A stretch of DNA of 55,595 nucleotides from Paraburkholderia mimosarum LMG 23256 = NBRC 106338 (GTDB lineage: Bacteria > Pseudomonadota > Gammaproteobacteria > Burkholderiales > Burkholderiaceae), in assembly GCF_000739815.1 (NCBI RefSeq), contig NZ_BBJJ01000047.1, positions 1 through 55,595 of the forward strand, written 5' to 3'. Made by a program: the position numbers and the translations under genes. Below the pieces are notes generated by a model. It was not told the origin of the DNA. It worked only from the letters and a program-made list of their open reading frames with translations, and made no database searches. Positions 34,647 through 43,625 of this stretch are shown in pieces. Each line of letters starts with the position of its first letter. Position 1 is the first letter of the stretch.

Positions 34647-34666
34647 TCTTATATAAGACATAAGAC
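34647..34666 (+). promoter_or_regulatory. Palindromic operator candidate upstream of acnB
   Basis: TCTTATATAAGA (34647-34658) is a perfect 12-bp palindrome, overlapping a tandem direct repeat of ATAAGAC (34653-34659 and 34660-34666), about 110 bp before the acnB start. Palindromes of this kind upstream of TCA-cycle genes suggest a GntR-type site; the regulator is not identified here. Confidence 0.5.
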
Positions 34667-34775
34667 ATTTGACGCAGCAGGGCATTGCAATTAGAATCGC
34701 CGTCGGAGCAGTGCCCGGCACGGGCTCGGTGCGCCTGAAATGCCTTCCCCTGAAACGAATACCAGCAGGTCCCCC

Positions 34776-37361
34776 ATGCTTGAAAACTTTCGTGCTCATG
34801 TAGCCGCGCGCGCCGCGCTCGGCATCCCCCCCCTGCCGCTGACGGCACAGCAAACCGCCGAGCTGGTGGAGCTGCTGACGAATCCGCCCGCGGGCGAAGA
34901 AGAGACCCTGCTCGACCTGATCACCAACCGCGTGCCCGCCGGCGTGGACGAAGCCGCCCGCGTGAAGGCCGGCTTCCTGGCCGCCGTGGCCAAGGGCGAA
35001 ACGGCCTGCGCGCTGATCTCTCGCGCGCGCGCCACCGAGCTGCTCGGCACGATGCTCGGCGGCTACAACATCCAGCCGCTGATCGAGCTGCTGTCCGACG
35101 CCGAAGTGGGCACCGTCGCGGCCGACGCGCTGAAGAAGACCCTCCTGATGTTCGACGCGTTCCACGACGTCAAGGAACTCGCCGACAAGGGCAACGCCAA
35201 CGCGCGCGCCGTGCTGCAAAGCTGGGCCGACGCCGAATGGTTCACGAGCCGTCCGGAAGTCCCGCAAAGCCTGACCATCACCGTTTTCAAGGTGACGGGC
35301 GAAACCAACACCGACGACCTCTCGCCGGCTCCGGACGCCACGACCCGCCCCGACATCCCGCTGCACGCGCTGGCGATGCTCAAGAACGCTCGTCCGGGCA
35401 TCACGCCTGAAGAAGACGGCAAGCGCGGCCCGGTCAAGTTCATCGAATCGCTGAAGGAAAAAGGCCACCTCGTCGCCTACGTGGGCGACGTGGTCGGCAC
35501 CGGCTCCTCGCGCAAGTCGGCGACCAACTCGGTGCTGTGGTTCACGGGTGAAGACATCCCCTTCATCCCGAACAAGCGCTTCGGCGGCGTGTGCCTCGGC
35601 GGCAAGATCGCCCCGATCTTCTACAACACGATGGAAGATGCCGGCGCCCTGCCGATCGAACTCGACGTGTCGAAGATGGAAATGGGCGACGTGGTCGAAC
35701 TGCGCCCGTACGAAGGCAAGGCTCTGAAGAACGGCGAAGTGATCGCCGAGTTCCAGGTCAAGTCCGACGTGCTGTTCGACGAAGTGCGCGCCGGCGGCCG
35801 CATTCCGCTGATCATCGGCCGCGGCCTGACCGCCAAGGCGCGTGAAGCGCTGGGCCTCGCTCCCTCGACCCTGTTCCGTCTGCCGCAGCAGCCGGCCAAC
35901 AGCGGCAAGGGCTTCTCGCTGGCCCAGAAGATGGTCGGCCGCGCGTGCGGCCTGCCGGAAGGCCAGGGCGTCCGCCCGGGCACGTACTGCGAACCGAAGA
36001 TGACCTCGGTCGGCTCGCAGGACACCACGGGCCCGATGACGCGCGACGAACTCAAGGACCTGGCGTGCCTCGGCTTCTCGGCCGACCTCGTCATGCAGTC
36101 GTTCTGTCACACCGCCGCTTATCCGAAGCCGGTGGACGTGAAGACGCACCAGACCCTGCCGAACTTCATCAGCAACCGTGGCGGCATCGCGCTGCGCCCG
36201 GGCGACGGCGTGATCCACTCGTGGCTCAACCGCATGCTGCTGCCCGACACCGTCGGCACCGGCGGCGACTCGCACACGCGCTTCCCGATCGGCATCAGCT
36301 TCCCGGCCGGCTCGGGCCTCGTCGCCTTCGCGGCCGCCACCGGCACGATGCCGCTCGACATGCCCGAATCGGTGCTGGTCCGCTTCAAGGGCAAGATGCA
36401 GCCGGGCGTGACCCTGCGTGACCTCGTCAACGCAATCCCGCTGTATGCCATCAAGCAAGGCATGCTCACGGTTGCCAAGCAAGGCAAGAAGAACATCTTC
36501 TCGGGCCGCATTCTCGAAATCGAAGGCCTGCCCGACCTGAAGGTCGAGCAGGCGTTCGAGCTGTCCGATGCATCGGCCGAGCGCTCGGCCGCCGGCTGCA
36601 CGGTCCACCTGAACAAGGAACCGATCATCGAGTACCTCAACAGCAACATCACGCTGCTGAAGTGGATGATCGCCCAGGGCTACCAGGACCCGCGCAGCCT
36701 GCAGCGCCGCATCAAGGCGATGGAACAGTGGCTGGCCGACCCGCAACTGCTCTCGCCGGACGCGGACGCCGAGTACGCCGCCGTCATCGAAATCGATCTG
36801 GCCGACATTCACGAGCCGATCGTGGCCTGCCCGAACGACCCCGACGACGTGAAGACGCTGTCGGACGTGGCCGGTGCGAAGATCGACGAAGTGTTCATCG
36901 GCTCCTGCATGACCAATATCGGTCACTTCCGTGCCGCGTCGAAGCTGCTCGAAGGCAAGCGCGACATTCCGGTCAAGCTGTGGGTCGCTCCGCCGACCAA
37001 GATGGACCAGAAGCAGCTGACCGAGGAAGGCCACTACGGCGTCTTCGGAACGGCCGGTGCACGCACCGAAATGCCGGGCTGCTCGCTGTGCATGGGCAAC
37101 CAGGCACAGGTGCGCGAAGGCGCGACGGTCATGTCGACCTCGACCCGTAACTTCCCGAACCGTCTGGGCAAGAACACGAACGTGTACCTCGGCTCGGCGG
37201 AACTGGCGGCAATCTGCTCGCGTCTGGGCAAGATCCCGACCAAAGAAGAGTACATGGCCGACATGGGCGTGCTCAGCGCCAACGGCGACAAGATCTACCA
37301 ATACATGAACTTCGACCAGATCGAAGACTTCAAGGAAGTGGCCGACACCGTGCAGATGTAA
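34776..37361 (+). CDS. acnB: Aconitate hydratase B
   Basis: 861-residue [4Fe-4S] aconitase of the TCA cycle (citrate to isocitrate), and in the 2-methylcitrate route when present. Typical AcnB order: N-terminal HEAT-like domain (residues 1-160), swivel domain (about 170-370, with DDLSPAPDATTRPDIPLHAL and GTGSSRKSATNSVLWFTGED), then the catalytic domains with cluster ligands in GPMTRDELKDLACLGF, FIGSCMTNIGHFRA and EMPGCSLCMGNQAQV. The start at 34776 (MLENFRAHVAARAALGIPPL) matches the family N-terminus and length (E. coli AcnB 865). Codon use is strongly biased, consistent with high expression. Flanked by an operator candidate and a strong terminator, so monocistronic. Confidence 0.97.
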   Translation: MLENFRAHVAARAALGIPPLPLTAQQTAELVELLTNPPAGEEETLLDLITNRVPAGVDEAARVKAGFLAAVAKGETACALISRARATELLGTMLGGYNIQPLIELLSDAEVGTVAADALKKTLLMFDAFHDVKELADKGNANARAVLQSWADAEWFTSRPEVPQSLTITVFKVTGETNTDDLSPAPDATTRPDIPLHALAMLKNARPGITPEEDGKRGPVKFIESLKEKGHLVAYVGDVVGTGSSRKSATNSVLWFTGEDIPFIPNKRFGGVCLGGKIAPIFYNTMEDAGALPIELDVSKMEMGDVVELRPYEGKALKNGEVIAEFQVKSDVLFDEVRAGGRIPLIIGRGLTAKAREALGLAPSTLFRLPQQPANSGKGFSLAQKMVGRACGLPEGQGVRPGTYCEPKMTSVGSQDTTGPMTRDELKDLACLGFSADLVMQSFCHTAAYPKPVDVKTHQTLPNFISNRGGIALRPGDGVIHSWLNRMLLPDTVGTGGDSHTRFPIGISFPAGSGLVAFAAATGTMPLDMPESVLVRFKGKMQPGVTLRDLVNAIPLYAIKQGMLTVAKQGKKNIFSGRILEIEGLPDLKVEQAFELSDASAERSAAGCTVHLNKEPIIEYLNSNITLLKWMIAQGYQDPRSLQRRIKAMEQWLADPQLLSPDADAEYAAVIEIDLADIHEPIVACPNDPDDVKTLSDVAGAKIDEVFIGSCMTNIGHFRAASKLLEGKRDIPVKLWVAPPTKMDQKQLTEEGHYGVFGTAGARTEMPGCSLCMGNQAQVREGATVMSTSTRNFPNRLGKNTNVYLGSAELAAICSRLGKIPTKEEYMADMGVLSANGDKIYQYMNFDQIEDFKEVADTVQM

Positions 37362-37422
37362 GCACGTCGTCGGGCTGCGGCGCGGTATTCGCGTTGCAGC
37401 GTCCCGTCGGAGCGTCACGCAA

Positions 37423-37462
37423 TGGCGCCGCAGGCTGAATGCCTGCGGCGCCATTTTTCTTT
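37423..37462 (+). terminator. Strong intrinsic terminator after acnB
   Basis: A 13-bp perfect stem (TGGCGCCGCAGGC at 37423-37435 with its complement at 37441-37453) and a five-base loop, followed by TTTTTCTTT. It lies 60 bp after acnB. Confidence 0.93.
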
Positions 37463-37653
37463 GGTGCGCTCGTCGATTCGCTCAGGAATCCTTTGCGACT
37501 CAGCTGCGGCGTTAATGTGGTACGCATTGACCGGATTGGCGTCGCTCGCATTCGCAAATGCGCGCCATGACGCGCGGCCGGTTAAAGTCATGACTGGCGC
37601 CCGAAGCGGATGGATGTTCGGGCTGGCTCAGCCGATCAAGATGGGGCGCAGCC

Positions 37654-38451
37654 ATGACTATCCACAAGCTCAAGGTTGGCTCATTCGCGATTTGCGTGCT
37701 GCTCGCGATATTGAGCCCCAGCGCGGCATTGGCAGGCGAGGTCAAGGTCATGATATCGGGCTGGTTTGCGCCTGCGTATCGCGAACTGGGTCCGCAATAC
37801 GAGGAAGAAACCGGCGATACCCTCGTCACCATCTGGGGGCCGGCAGCGGGCACGGCCTTGAATGCGATTCCCGTGCGGCTCGCGCGTGGGGAGTGGGCCG
37901 ACGTGCTGATCGTGGTCGGCTACGCGCTCGACGATCAGATCAACGCCGGCAACGTCGTGCCGGGCAGCAAGGTTGACCTCGCACGCTCGCCAATCGGCGT
38001 GGCGGTTCGCGAGGGGGCGCCGAAACCGGATATCAGCTCGGCCGACGCATTGCGCCGCACGCTACTTGAAGCGAAATCGATCGTTTATCCGGACAGCGCG
38101 AATGGCGTCTATATCGGCGAAGAACTGTTTGCGCGTCTCGGCATCGAAGGGCGCGTGAAAAGCAAGAGCCGTATGGTTCCTGCCGAGCGGGTCGCCACTG
38201 TCGTTGCAAACGGCGAAGCGGAACTCGGTTTGCAACAGGTCGTGGAACTGTTGCCGGTGAAGGGGGTCACGGTGGTCGGCAGTTTGCCCGCGGAACTGCA
38301 AAGGTACACGGTGTTTTCCGGGGGCATCGCCGCGACTGCGAGAAATCCGGCTGGCGCTGAAGCGCTGCTTCGATATCTGTCGTCGCCGGAGGCGGCGCCC
38401 GCGATCGCGAGGACCGGCCTTGAACCGCTCGCGATCGCGCCCGCGAACTGA
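37654..38451 (+). CDS. ModA-like periplasmic substrate-binding protein
   Basis: 265 residues. Signal peptide KLKVGSFAICVLLAILSPSA with cleavage after ALA, then a type II periplasmic-binding fold of the molybdate/PBP-like family (EVKVMISGWFAPAYRELGPQ, LARGEWADVLIVVGYALDDQ, KSIVYPDSANGVYIGEELFA, ATARNPAGAEALLRYLSSPE). No ABC permease or ATPase genes are adjacent, so it is an orphan. The ligand may not be molybdate; an oxyanion or organic acid is possible. Starts at the ATG at 37654. Confidence 0.83.
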   Translation: MTIHKLKVGSFAICVLLAILSPSAALAGEVKVMISGWFAPAYRELGPQYEEETGDTLVTIWGPAAGTALNAIPVRLARGEWADVLIVVGYALDDQINAGNVVPGSKVDLARSPIGVAVREGAPKPDISSADALRRTLLEAKSIVYPDSANGVYIGEELFARLGIEGRVKSKSRMVPAERVATVVANGEAELGLQQVVELLPVKGVTVVGSLPAELQRYTVFSGGIAATARNPAGAEALLRYLSSPEAAPAIARTGLEPLAIAPAN

Positions 38452-38700
38452 TCAGGCCATTTCGGGCTGCCTCGCGTACCACCACTCGTCGACGGCCTGT
38501 TTGGCGTTCTGCTCGACCATGCTCAGCGCCATCAGCACATCGATCTTGAGCCTGGGAATAGCAAGCTCCAAGCACGGGAGTTTCGCCGTTGCGACCTGCG
38601 CATCGGTGCCTTCCAGAACCGCACGGCACAACCACTGCGTGTCCGTCGCATCTGCTTTCGCATCGACAGTGACTCGAAAGCCACGATAATCGATCGCCAT
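38452..38700 (-). CDS. Small hypothetical protein
   Basis: 82 residues, MAIDYRGFRVTVDAKADATD at the start, with GGGAGAG six bases upstream of the ATG at 38700. Beta-strand-rich N-terminal half (TQWLCRAVLEGTDAQVATAK) and a C-terminal helix (LMALSMVEQNAKQAVDEWWY). It abuts the convergent ModA-like gene, the two stops being adjacent. Similar in pattern to the 77-residue protein at 22460-22693. Function unknown. Confidence 0.72.
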   Translation of the reverse strand: MAIDYRGFRVTVDAKADATDTQWLCRAVLEGTDAQVATAKLPCLELAIPRLKIDVLMALSMVEQNAKQAVDEWWYARQPEMA

Positions 38701-38874
38701 ACACTCTCCCGTAACCTGACAAATCGTAAATCCCGCGCCGGTGGACGGCGGCGAGCGTGCGACTATATCACCACTCGGGGGCGGCTTTAGCGCAGCGCGC
38801 TCGATTCATGCCCTGATTTAAAGGGCTATTCTGCGGGCACGGCGCCAGCGGCGATACCCGTCGAAACCGCAGTA

Positions 38875-40203
38875 TCAGCTCGCGAGCGTGGTGCGCAGCG
38901 CAGCCTGCCGCATCGTTCGCCATCCCACGATCGCGAGCGACACACCCGAAATCACGGCCGCGAGCGAAACGTAATAAGCCGGCGCGAGCGTATCGCCCGT
39001 CACGTGGATCAGCACCTCGGCAATCGTCGGCGCGAAGCCGCCAAAGAGCGTCACGCCAAGGCTGTACGCAATCGAAAGCCCCGCGGAACGCACGCGCACG
39101 GGAAAGATCTCCGACATCAGCGCCGGCATCGGGCCCGAATACGCCGCCTTGAACACCCCGGCCGCGCCCTGGAGCACGAGCAGCCAGCCCAGCGTGGGAT
39201 GGCGCTGCAAGAGTGCGAACATCGGATACGTGAGCGCGGCAAGCAGGATCGACGTGGTCAGCATGATGCGAATGCGCCCGATGCGGTCCGAGAGCGCGCC
39301 CATCACCGGCGAGAGCGCGAACTGCAGTCCCCCGTTGAGCACGACCACGCCGAACGAGGTCGCCGCCGCCATGTGAAGCTGCTTCACGGCGTACATCGGC
39401 ATATAAAGCTGAAGGATGTACACGCCGACAGTCGATTGCGCGACGATGCCCACCGCGAGCAGCACGTTCACCCATTGGCGCGCGAGCGAGGGCTCATGGG
39501 TTGCGCGCCCATCCGCTTCGCGCCTTTCCTGCTGGTTCGCGACGAACTCGGGCGTTTCGTCCAGATGCGAGCGGATGTACCAGCCCACGGGGCCAAGCAG
39601 GAGCCCGAAGAAGAACGGCACGCGCCAGCCCCACGCCTGCAGTTGTTCGGGCGGCAGCCACCATGCGAGCACGCCACCGAACGAAGCAGCGAGAATTGCG
39701 GCCGCCCCCTGGCTAGCGAACTGCCAGCTCGCGTAGTAGCCACGTTTCGCCTGGCTGTGCTCGACCATGAACGCCGTCGCACTGCCGAATTCGCCGCCTA
39801 CGGCGAAGCCCTGCACGAGTCGCGCAAGCAGGATCAGGAGCGGCGCCGCAATGCCGATCGCCGCGTACGGCGGCATGACCGCCATCGCGAGCGTGCCCGC
39901 CATCATGAGCGCAATGGCGAGCGTGAGCGCCGCCTTGCGTCCTTTGCGGTCGCCGTAGACGCCAAGCACGATGGCGCCGAGCGGTCGCATCAGGAAGGAA
40001 ATGCCGAAGGTGCCGATGGCAAGCAGCGTTGATAGCCATTCGTCGTGCACGGGAAAGAACTGCTTCGCGATGATCGGCGCGAAGTAGCCGTACACGAGAA
40101 AGTCGAACCACTCGAGCGCATTGCCGATCGACGAGGAGAACACGATGCGGCGCACCATGCCGCGGCTGAGCGGCGCTTTCGAAGCCGATGATCCCATCCC
40201 CAT
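38875..40203 (-). CDS. MFS metabolite:proton symporter (MHS family)
   Basis: 442-residue inner-membrane importer with 12 helices, related to citrate, alpha-ketoglutarate and proline/betaine symporters. Family blocks are FSSSIGNALEWFDFLVYGYF in helix 1, RPLGAIVLGVYGDRKGRKAA, RLVQGFAVGGEFGSATAFMV and ALMSEIFPVRVRSAGLSIAY. The ATG at 40203 follows GGAGGGG by six bases. It lies 50 bp downstream of the gamma-glutamyltransferase gene on the same strand and is probably its operon partner, importing an organic or amino acid released from the gamma-glutamyl substrate. Confidence 0.9.
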   Translation of the reverse strand: MGMGSSASKAPLSRGMVRRIVFSSSIGNALEWFDFLVYGYFAPIIAKQFFPVHDEWLSTLLAIGTFGISFLMRPLGAIVLGVYGDRKGRKAALTLAIALMMAGTLAMAVMPPYAAIGIAAPLLILLARLVQGFAVGGEFGSATAFMVEHSQAKRGYYASWQFASQGAAAILAASFGGVLAWWLPPEQLQAWGWRVPFFFGLLLGPVGWYIRSHLDETPEFVANQQERREADGRATHEPSLARQWVNVLLAVGIVAQSTVGVYILQLYMPMYAVKQLHMAAATSFGVVVLNGGLQFALSPVMGALSDRIGRIRIMLTTSILLAALTYPMFALLQRHPTLGWLLVLQGAAGVFKAAYSGPMPALMSEIFPVRVRSAGLSIAYSLGVTLFGGFAPTIAEVLIHVTGDTLAPAYYVSLAAVISGVSLAIVGWRTMRQAALRTTLAS

Positions 40204-40253
40204 GTCAATCCCCTCCATTTATTTTGATCTGCTAATTGATCGATTTGGGCCGC

Positions 40254-41891
40254 TCAGAAGCCCGCTGCGAGACCGTCGCGGCGCGTGTCGCTCGCGGCCA
40301 CATAACCGCGCTCGGGATCGTTGCGATCGAGCTTCCAGATGAACTGGCCCGAGCCGAAGTCCATATAAGGATCGTCGATGCCCTTGATCTCGTGGCCAAG
40401 CCCCTGCAAGGCGCGAGCCGTCTGCGCATCGAAGGTCGATTCGATGTCGAGCGTGAAGTCGCGGTTGACCTTCCAGCGTGGCGCATCGCACGCGGCCTGC
40501 GGCTGCTGACCATAGTCGAGCATGCGCACGATCGACTGCAAATGCCCTTGCGGCTGCATGTCGCCGCCCATCACGCCGAAGCTCATCACCGCTTCCTGGC
40601 GGCCTTCCACCTGCTGTGTGAGGAACGCCGGGATGATGGTATGGAAGGGGCGCTTGCCGCCTTCAACGACGTTCGGCGAGACCGGGTCCATCGAGAAGCC
40701 GCAGCCGCGGTTCTGCAACGCGATGCCGGTGCCCTGCACGACCACCCCCGAACCAAAGCCCATGTAGTTCGACTGGATGAAGCTCACCATCATGCCGCGC
40801 TCGTCTACGGCGGACAGATAGATCGTGCCGCCCGAGCGCGGCATGCCGAAGTCGAACTGCGTCGCGCGCTTCGGATCGATCAGCTTCGCGCGCGCCTTGA
40901 GGTACGCGTCGTCGAGCATCTGCTCGGGCGTGACTTCCATCGAGCGCGGATCGGCAACGTAGCGGTAGACATCGGCGAATGCGAGTTTCATGGCCTCGAT
41001 CTGCAGATGCTGCGATTCGAGGCTGTCCACTGCGAGCGAGCCCATGTCGAACTGTTCGAGGATACCGAGCGCGATCAGCGCGGCAATGCCCTGCCCGTTC
41101 GGCGGAATCTCGTGAACCGTGTAGCCGCGATAGTCCTTGCCGATCGGCTCGACCCATTCCGGACGATAGTTGCGCAGGTCGTCCAGCGTGAGCGCGGCGC
41201 CGCCTTCGCGCGCAAACGTGGCGATGCGCGCGGCAACTTCTCCTTCGTAGTAGTCGCGCGGGCCGCGTTCGGCCAGACGCCGCAGCGTGGCCGCATGGCC
41301 GGGCAGGCACACGCGCTCGCTCACCTCCGGGGCGCGGCCGCGCGGCATGAAGGTCTCGGCAAAGCCCGGCTGGTCGTGCAGTTCGGGAATCGCCGCCTGC
41401 CACTTGCGCGCGACGATGGTCGCCACCGCATGGCCGCGCTCCGCGATCTCGATGGCCGGCTCCATGAGGTCCGCGAACGGCAGCGAGCCGAATTTCGCAT
41501 GCAGCGCCTCCCAGCCGGCGATCACGCCGGGCACCGTCACCGTATCCCAGCCGCGCTTCGGCTGCTTCGCGAGACCGTCTTCCTCACCATATTTGCGGCG
41601 GAAGTAATCGACGCTCCATGCCGCCGGCGCATAGCCCGACGCGTTCAGGCCGTGCAGCTTCGCGCCGTCCCACACGAGCGCGAAGCAGTCGCTGCCGAGA
41701 CCGTTGGACACGGGCTCGACCACGGTAATGGCGGCCGCGGCGGCGATCGCGGCGTCGATGGCATTGCCGCCCTTCCAGAGCATGCGCAGCCCCGCCTGTG
41801 CCGCGAGCGGATGCGAAGTCGAAACGACGTTGCGGGCGAACACCGGCAGGCGCGGCGTCGAATAAGGGTTTTGCCAGTTGAAGCGCGTCAT
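40254..41891 (-). CDS. Gamma-glutamyltransferase family protein
   Basis: 545-residue Ntn hydrolase of the gamma-glutamyltranspeptidase family, cleaving gamma-glutamyl compounds such as glutathione. Family blocks are ASTSHPLAAQAG-like SHPLAAQAGLRMLWKGGNAI, EPVSNGLGSDCFALVWDG, and the autoprocessing threonine in PRSGGTIYLSAVDERGMMVS, which starts the small subunit near residue 370. PFHTIIPAFL and GVMGGDMQPQGHLQSI complete it. There is no signal peptide, so it is probably cytoplasmic and may act on a specialised gamma-glutamyl or amide substrate. The start at 41891 or 41903 is unresolved. Divergent from a LysR gene and followed by an MHS symporter. Confidence 0.88.
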   Translation of the reverse strand: MTRFNWQNPYSTPRLPVFARNVVSTSHPLAAQAGLRMLWKGGNAIDAAIAAAAAITVVEPVSNGLGSDCFALVWDGAKLHGLNASGYAPAAWSVDYFRRKYGEEDGLAKQPKRGWDTVTVPGVIAGWEALHAKFGSLPFADLMEPAIEIAERGHAVATIVARKWQAAIPELHDQPGFAETFMPRGRAPEVSERVCLPGHAATLRRLAERGPRDYYEGEVAARIATFAREGGAALTLDDLRNYRPEWVEPIGKDYRGYTVHEIPPNGQGIAALIALGILEQFDMGSLAVDSLESQHLQIEAMKLAFADVYRYVADPRSMEVTPEQMLDDAYLKARAKLIDPKRATQFDFGMPRSGGTIYLSAVDERGMMVSFIQSNYMGFGSGVVVQGTGIALQNRGCGFSMDPVSPNVVEGGKRPFHTIIPAFLTQQVEGRQEAVMSFGVMGGDMQPQGHLQSIVRMLDYGQQPQAACDAPRWKVNRDFTLDIESTFDAQTARALQGLGHEIKGIDDPYMDFGSGQFIWKLDRNDPERGYVAASDTRRDGLAAGF

Positions 41892-42045
41892 GGGCGTCCA
41901 CATCGGGTAATGAATGAAGGATGGCGGCGCGGGCGCGGCGGCATTCAGTTGCGGCGCGCACGGCTCCTGCCGGTTTATCGATTATGTTGAAGGTCAAGTC
42001 AAAAAAATATTAAGATTTTATTGTCGATACTTAAGTTTTATTTAC
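41892..42045. promoter_or_regulatory. Divergent AT-rich control region (ggt-type gene / LysR gene)
   Basis: 154 bp; its LysR-proximal half is very AT-rich. It contains ATACTTAAGTTT (near 42027-42038), an almost perfect dyad centred on CTTAAG, a candidate LysR site next to the regulator's own start. Confidence 0.4.
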
Positions 42046-42909
42046 ATGCTCACTCTACGCATGCTGCGAACCTTGCAAGCCGTCGCGCGCAGCGGAACTT
42101 TTGCCACGGCGGCCGAGAAGACCGCCCTCACGCAGGCGGCCGTGAGCCAGCAGATGCGCGGGCTCGAAGAGGCGCTGGGCCGCCAGATCTTCGATCGCCG
42201 GGCGCGTCAGGTCGCGCTCACGCGCGAAGGCCGCGAGATCTGCGCCAAGGTCGATCACATTCTCGCGCTGATCGACGAACTGCCCGCCCGTGCGGGGGAC
42301 ACGATGCGCGGCTCGATAATCATCGGCGCAGTGGTATCAGTAATCGGCGCGCTTTCGCTGGCCGTCGCGCATCTGAAAACGGACCACCCTGAACTCGAAG
42401 TGCGCCTAACCTCGGCCCGCTCGAACGAGCTGGCGCGCATGGTGCAAGACGGCGATGTCGATCTCGCCGTCGTAGTTGGCAGTGCAGACGGTTCGCTGGA
42501 CGAATCACTCGCATGGACGCCACTCTATGAAGAGCCGCTCATGCTCGTGACGAGCCGCGCGGCAACAGGCGACGATGCTCGGTCCATCCTGCGCGAACGC
42601 GGCTTCCTGCGCTTTGACCGGCGAGTGCCGACCGGCGTGGTGATCGACCAGGCGCTCGCCGAACTCGGCATCGAGCCGCTCGAATACCTCGAGCTGAATT
42701 CGATCGAAACGATCGTCTCACTGGTGCGCAACGACGTGGGCGTGAGCGTGTTGCCGGTCCTGCAAGGCGGAAAATGGAAGAATGATCCGAATTTGCGGCT
42801 CGTGCCGCTGCCGGGGCGGCCCTTCATCCGCACAGTGGGGATGATTCACCGGAAGGCGCACCGTCAAACCGCGCTCACACGAACGATTGCAGACATGCTG
42901 CGTCAGTGA
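42046..42909 (+). CDS. LysR-family regulator of the gamma-glutamyltransferase operon
   Basis: 287 residues. N-terminal HTH at about 5-62 (LRTLQAVARSGTFATAAEKT, then ALTQAAVSQQMRGLEEALGR) and a substrate-binding effector domain (GSIIIGAVVSVIGALSLAVA, SNELARMVQDGDVDLAVVVG, VSLVRNDVGVSVLPVL). The ATG at 42046 gives the usual MLTLRMLRTLQ start; an upstream in-frame start is less likely. Divergent from the gamma-glutamyltransferase and symporter genes, its probable targets. The following 250 bp hold no gene. Confidence 0.87.
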   Translation: MLTLRMLRTLQAVARSGTFATAAEKTALTQAAVSQQMRGLEEALGRQIFDRRARQVALTREGREICAKVDHILALIDELPARAGDTMRGSIIIGAVVSVIGALSLAVAHLKTDHPELEVRLTSARSNELARMVQDGDVDLAVVVGSADGSLDESLAWTPLYEEPLMLVTSRAATGDDARSILRERGFLRFDRRVPTGVVIDQALAELGIEPLEYLELNSIETIVSLVRNDVGVSVLPVLQGGKWKNDPNLRLVPLPGRPFIRTVGMIHRKAHRQTALTRTIADMLRQ

Positions 42910-43160
42910 CAGAACAGATCGCTGCGACCATCTGTCATGCAAATTCCTCAACGGCTTATGAACAGGGGCGTCGAGGCCGTGAGGCCGGGTCGTTGGACCT
43001 GGCGTCGGGTTGACCTGCATCAGCACGAAAGTAAAATGAAAGCCTGAAAACAAGAGCTGCCGAGGTTACCCGCCTCTCATCGCTCGATACGCCCGCTCAC
43101 GCTCTTACCTGAGCATGAGAATTCGTTAGTTATACAAAACTAATTTCTGGAGAGAACCGC

Positions 43161-43481
43161 ATGAAGCTCAGAACCCGCACCATCGCCACTGTCGCCATCG
43201 TCATCAGCGCCCTCGTGATGGGCCAGGTATTTGCGCAAACGAGCGCACAGACCAGCGCCGCCGAAAGCAAGGAAACCCGGAGCGCCGCCACGGTGACGCA
43301 TAACGACCCGATCGTTCAGAAGCGCATGGAAATCCGCGAGGCCAACCGTGAACAGCGCGCCCGCACGGCGGAAGCACGGCAGACCTTCCAGCAGGAAGCG
43401 CGCGAAGCCAGAGCCGAGCGCAATCAGTCGGCGCAGGAATCCCGCGCCCGCGCGCAGGCCGCGCTCGATACAGCGGAATAA
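43161..43481 (+). CDS. Small periplasmic coiled-coil protein
   Basis: 106 residues. A signal peptide (RTRTIATVAIVISALVMGQV ending FAQ) is followed by a highly charged, Ala/Arg/Glu-rich helix (KRMEIREANREQRARTAEAR, then QTFQQEAREARAERNQ) that is almost certainly a coiled coil. TGGAGAGAA precedes the ATG. No family recognised; similar short secreted helical proteins occur in Burkholderia envelopes. Confidence 0.7.
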   Translation: MKLRTRTIATVAIVISALVMGQVFAQTSAQTSAAESKETRSAATVTHNDPIVQKRMEIREANREQRARTAEARQTFQQEAREARAERNQSAQESRARAQAALDTAE

Positions 43482-43625
43482 GGAAGCGCGCGTTCGCCCC
43501 GAAGCTGCACGCCTCGCGTGGTGCGCACCACGCCGATCGCGTAAGCTAACGTCGTTGCATGCTCACTCGCGAAGCCTCGCGCTTCGCGCCTCGAAGCGGG
43601 ATCGACACGGGAAAGCGAACGCGCC

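Noticed and set aside
34248..37454. A 1,068-codon open frame antisense to acnB
   Set aside because: The frame is open because of the strong codon bias and high GC of acnB. It is rich in Arg/His/Ala with no domain, and acnB itself is unambiguous.
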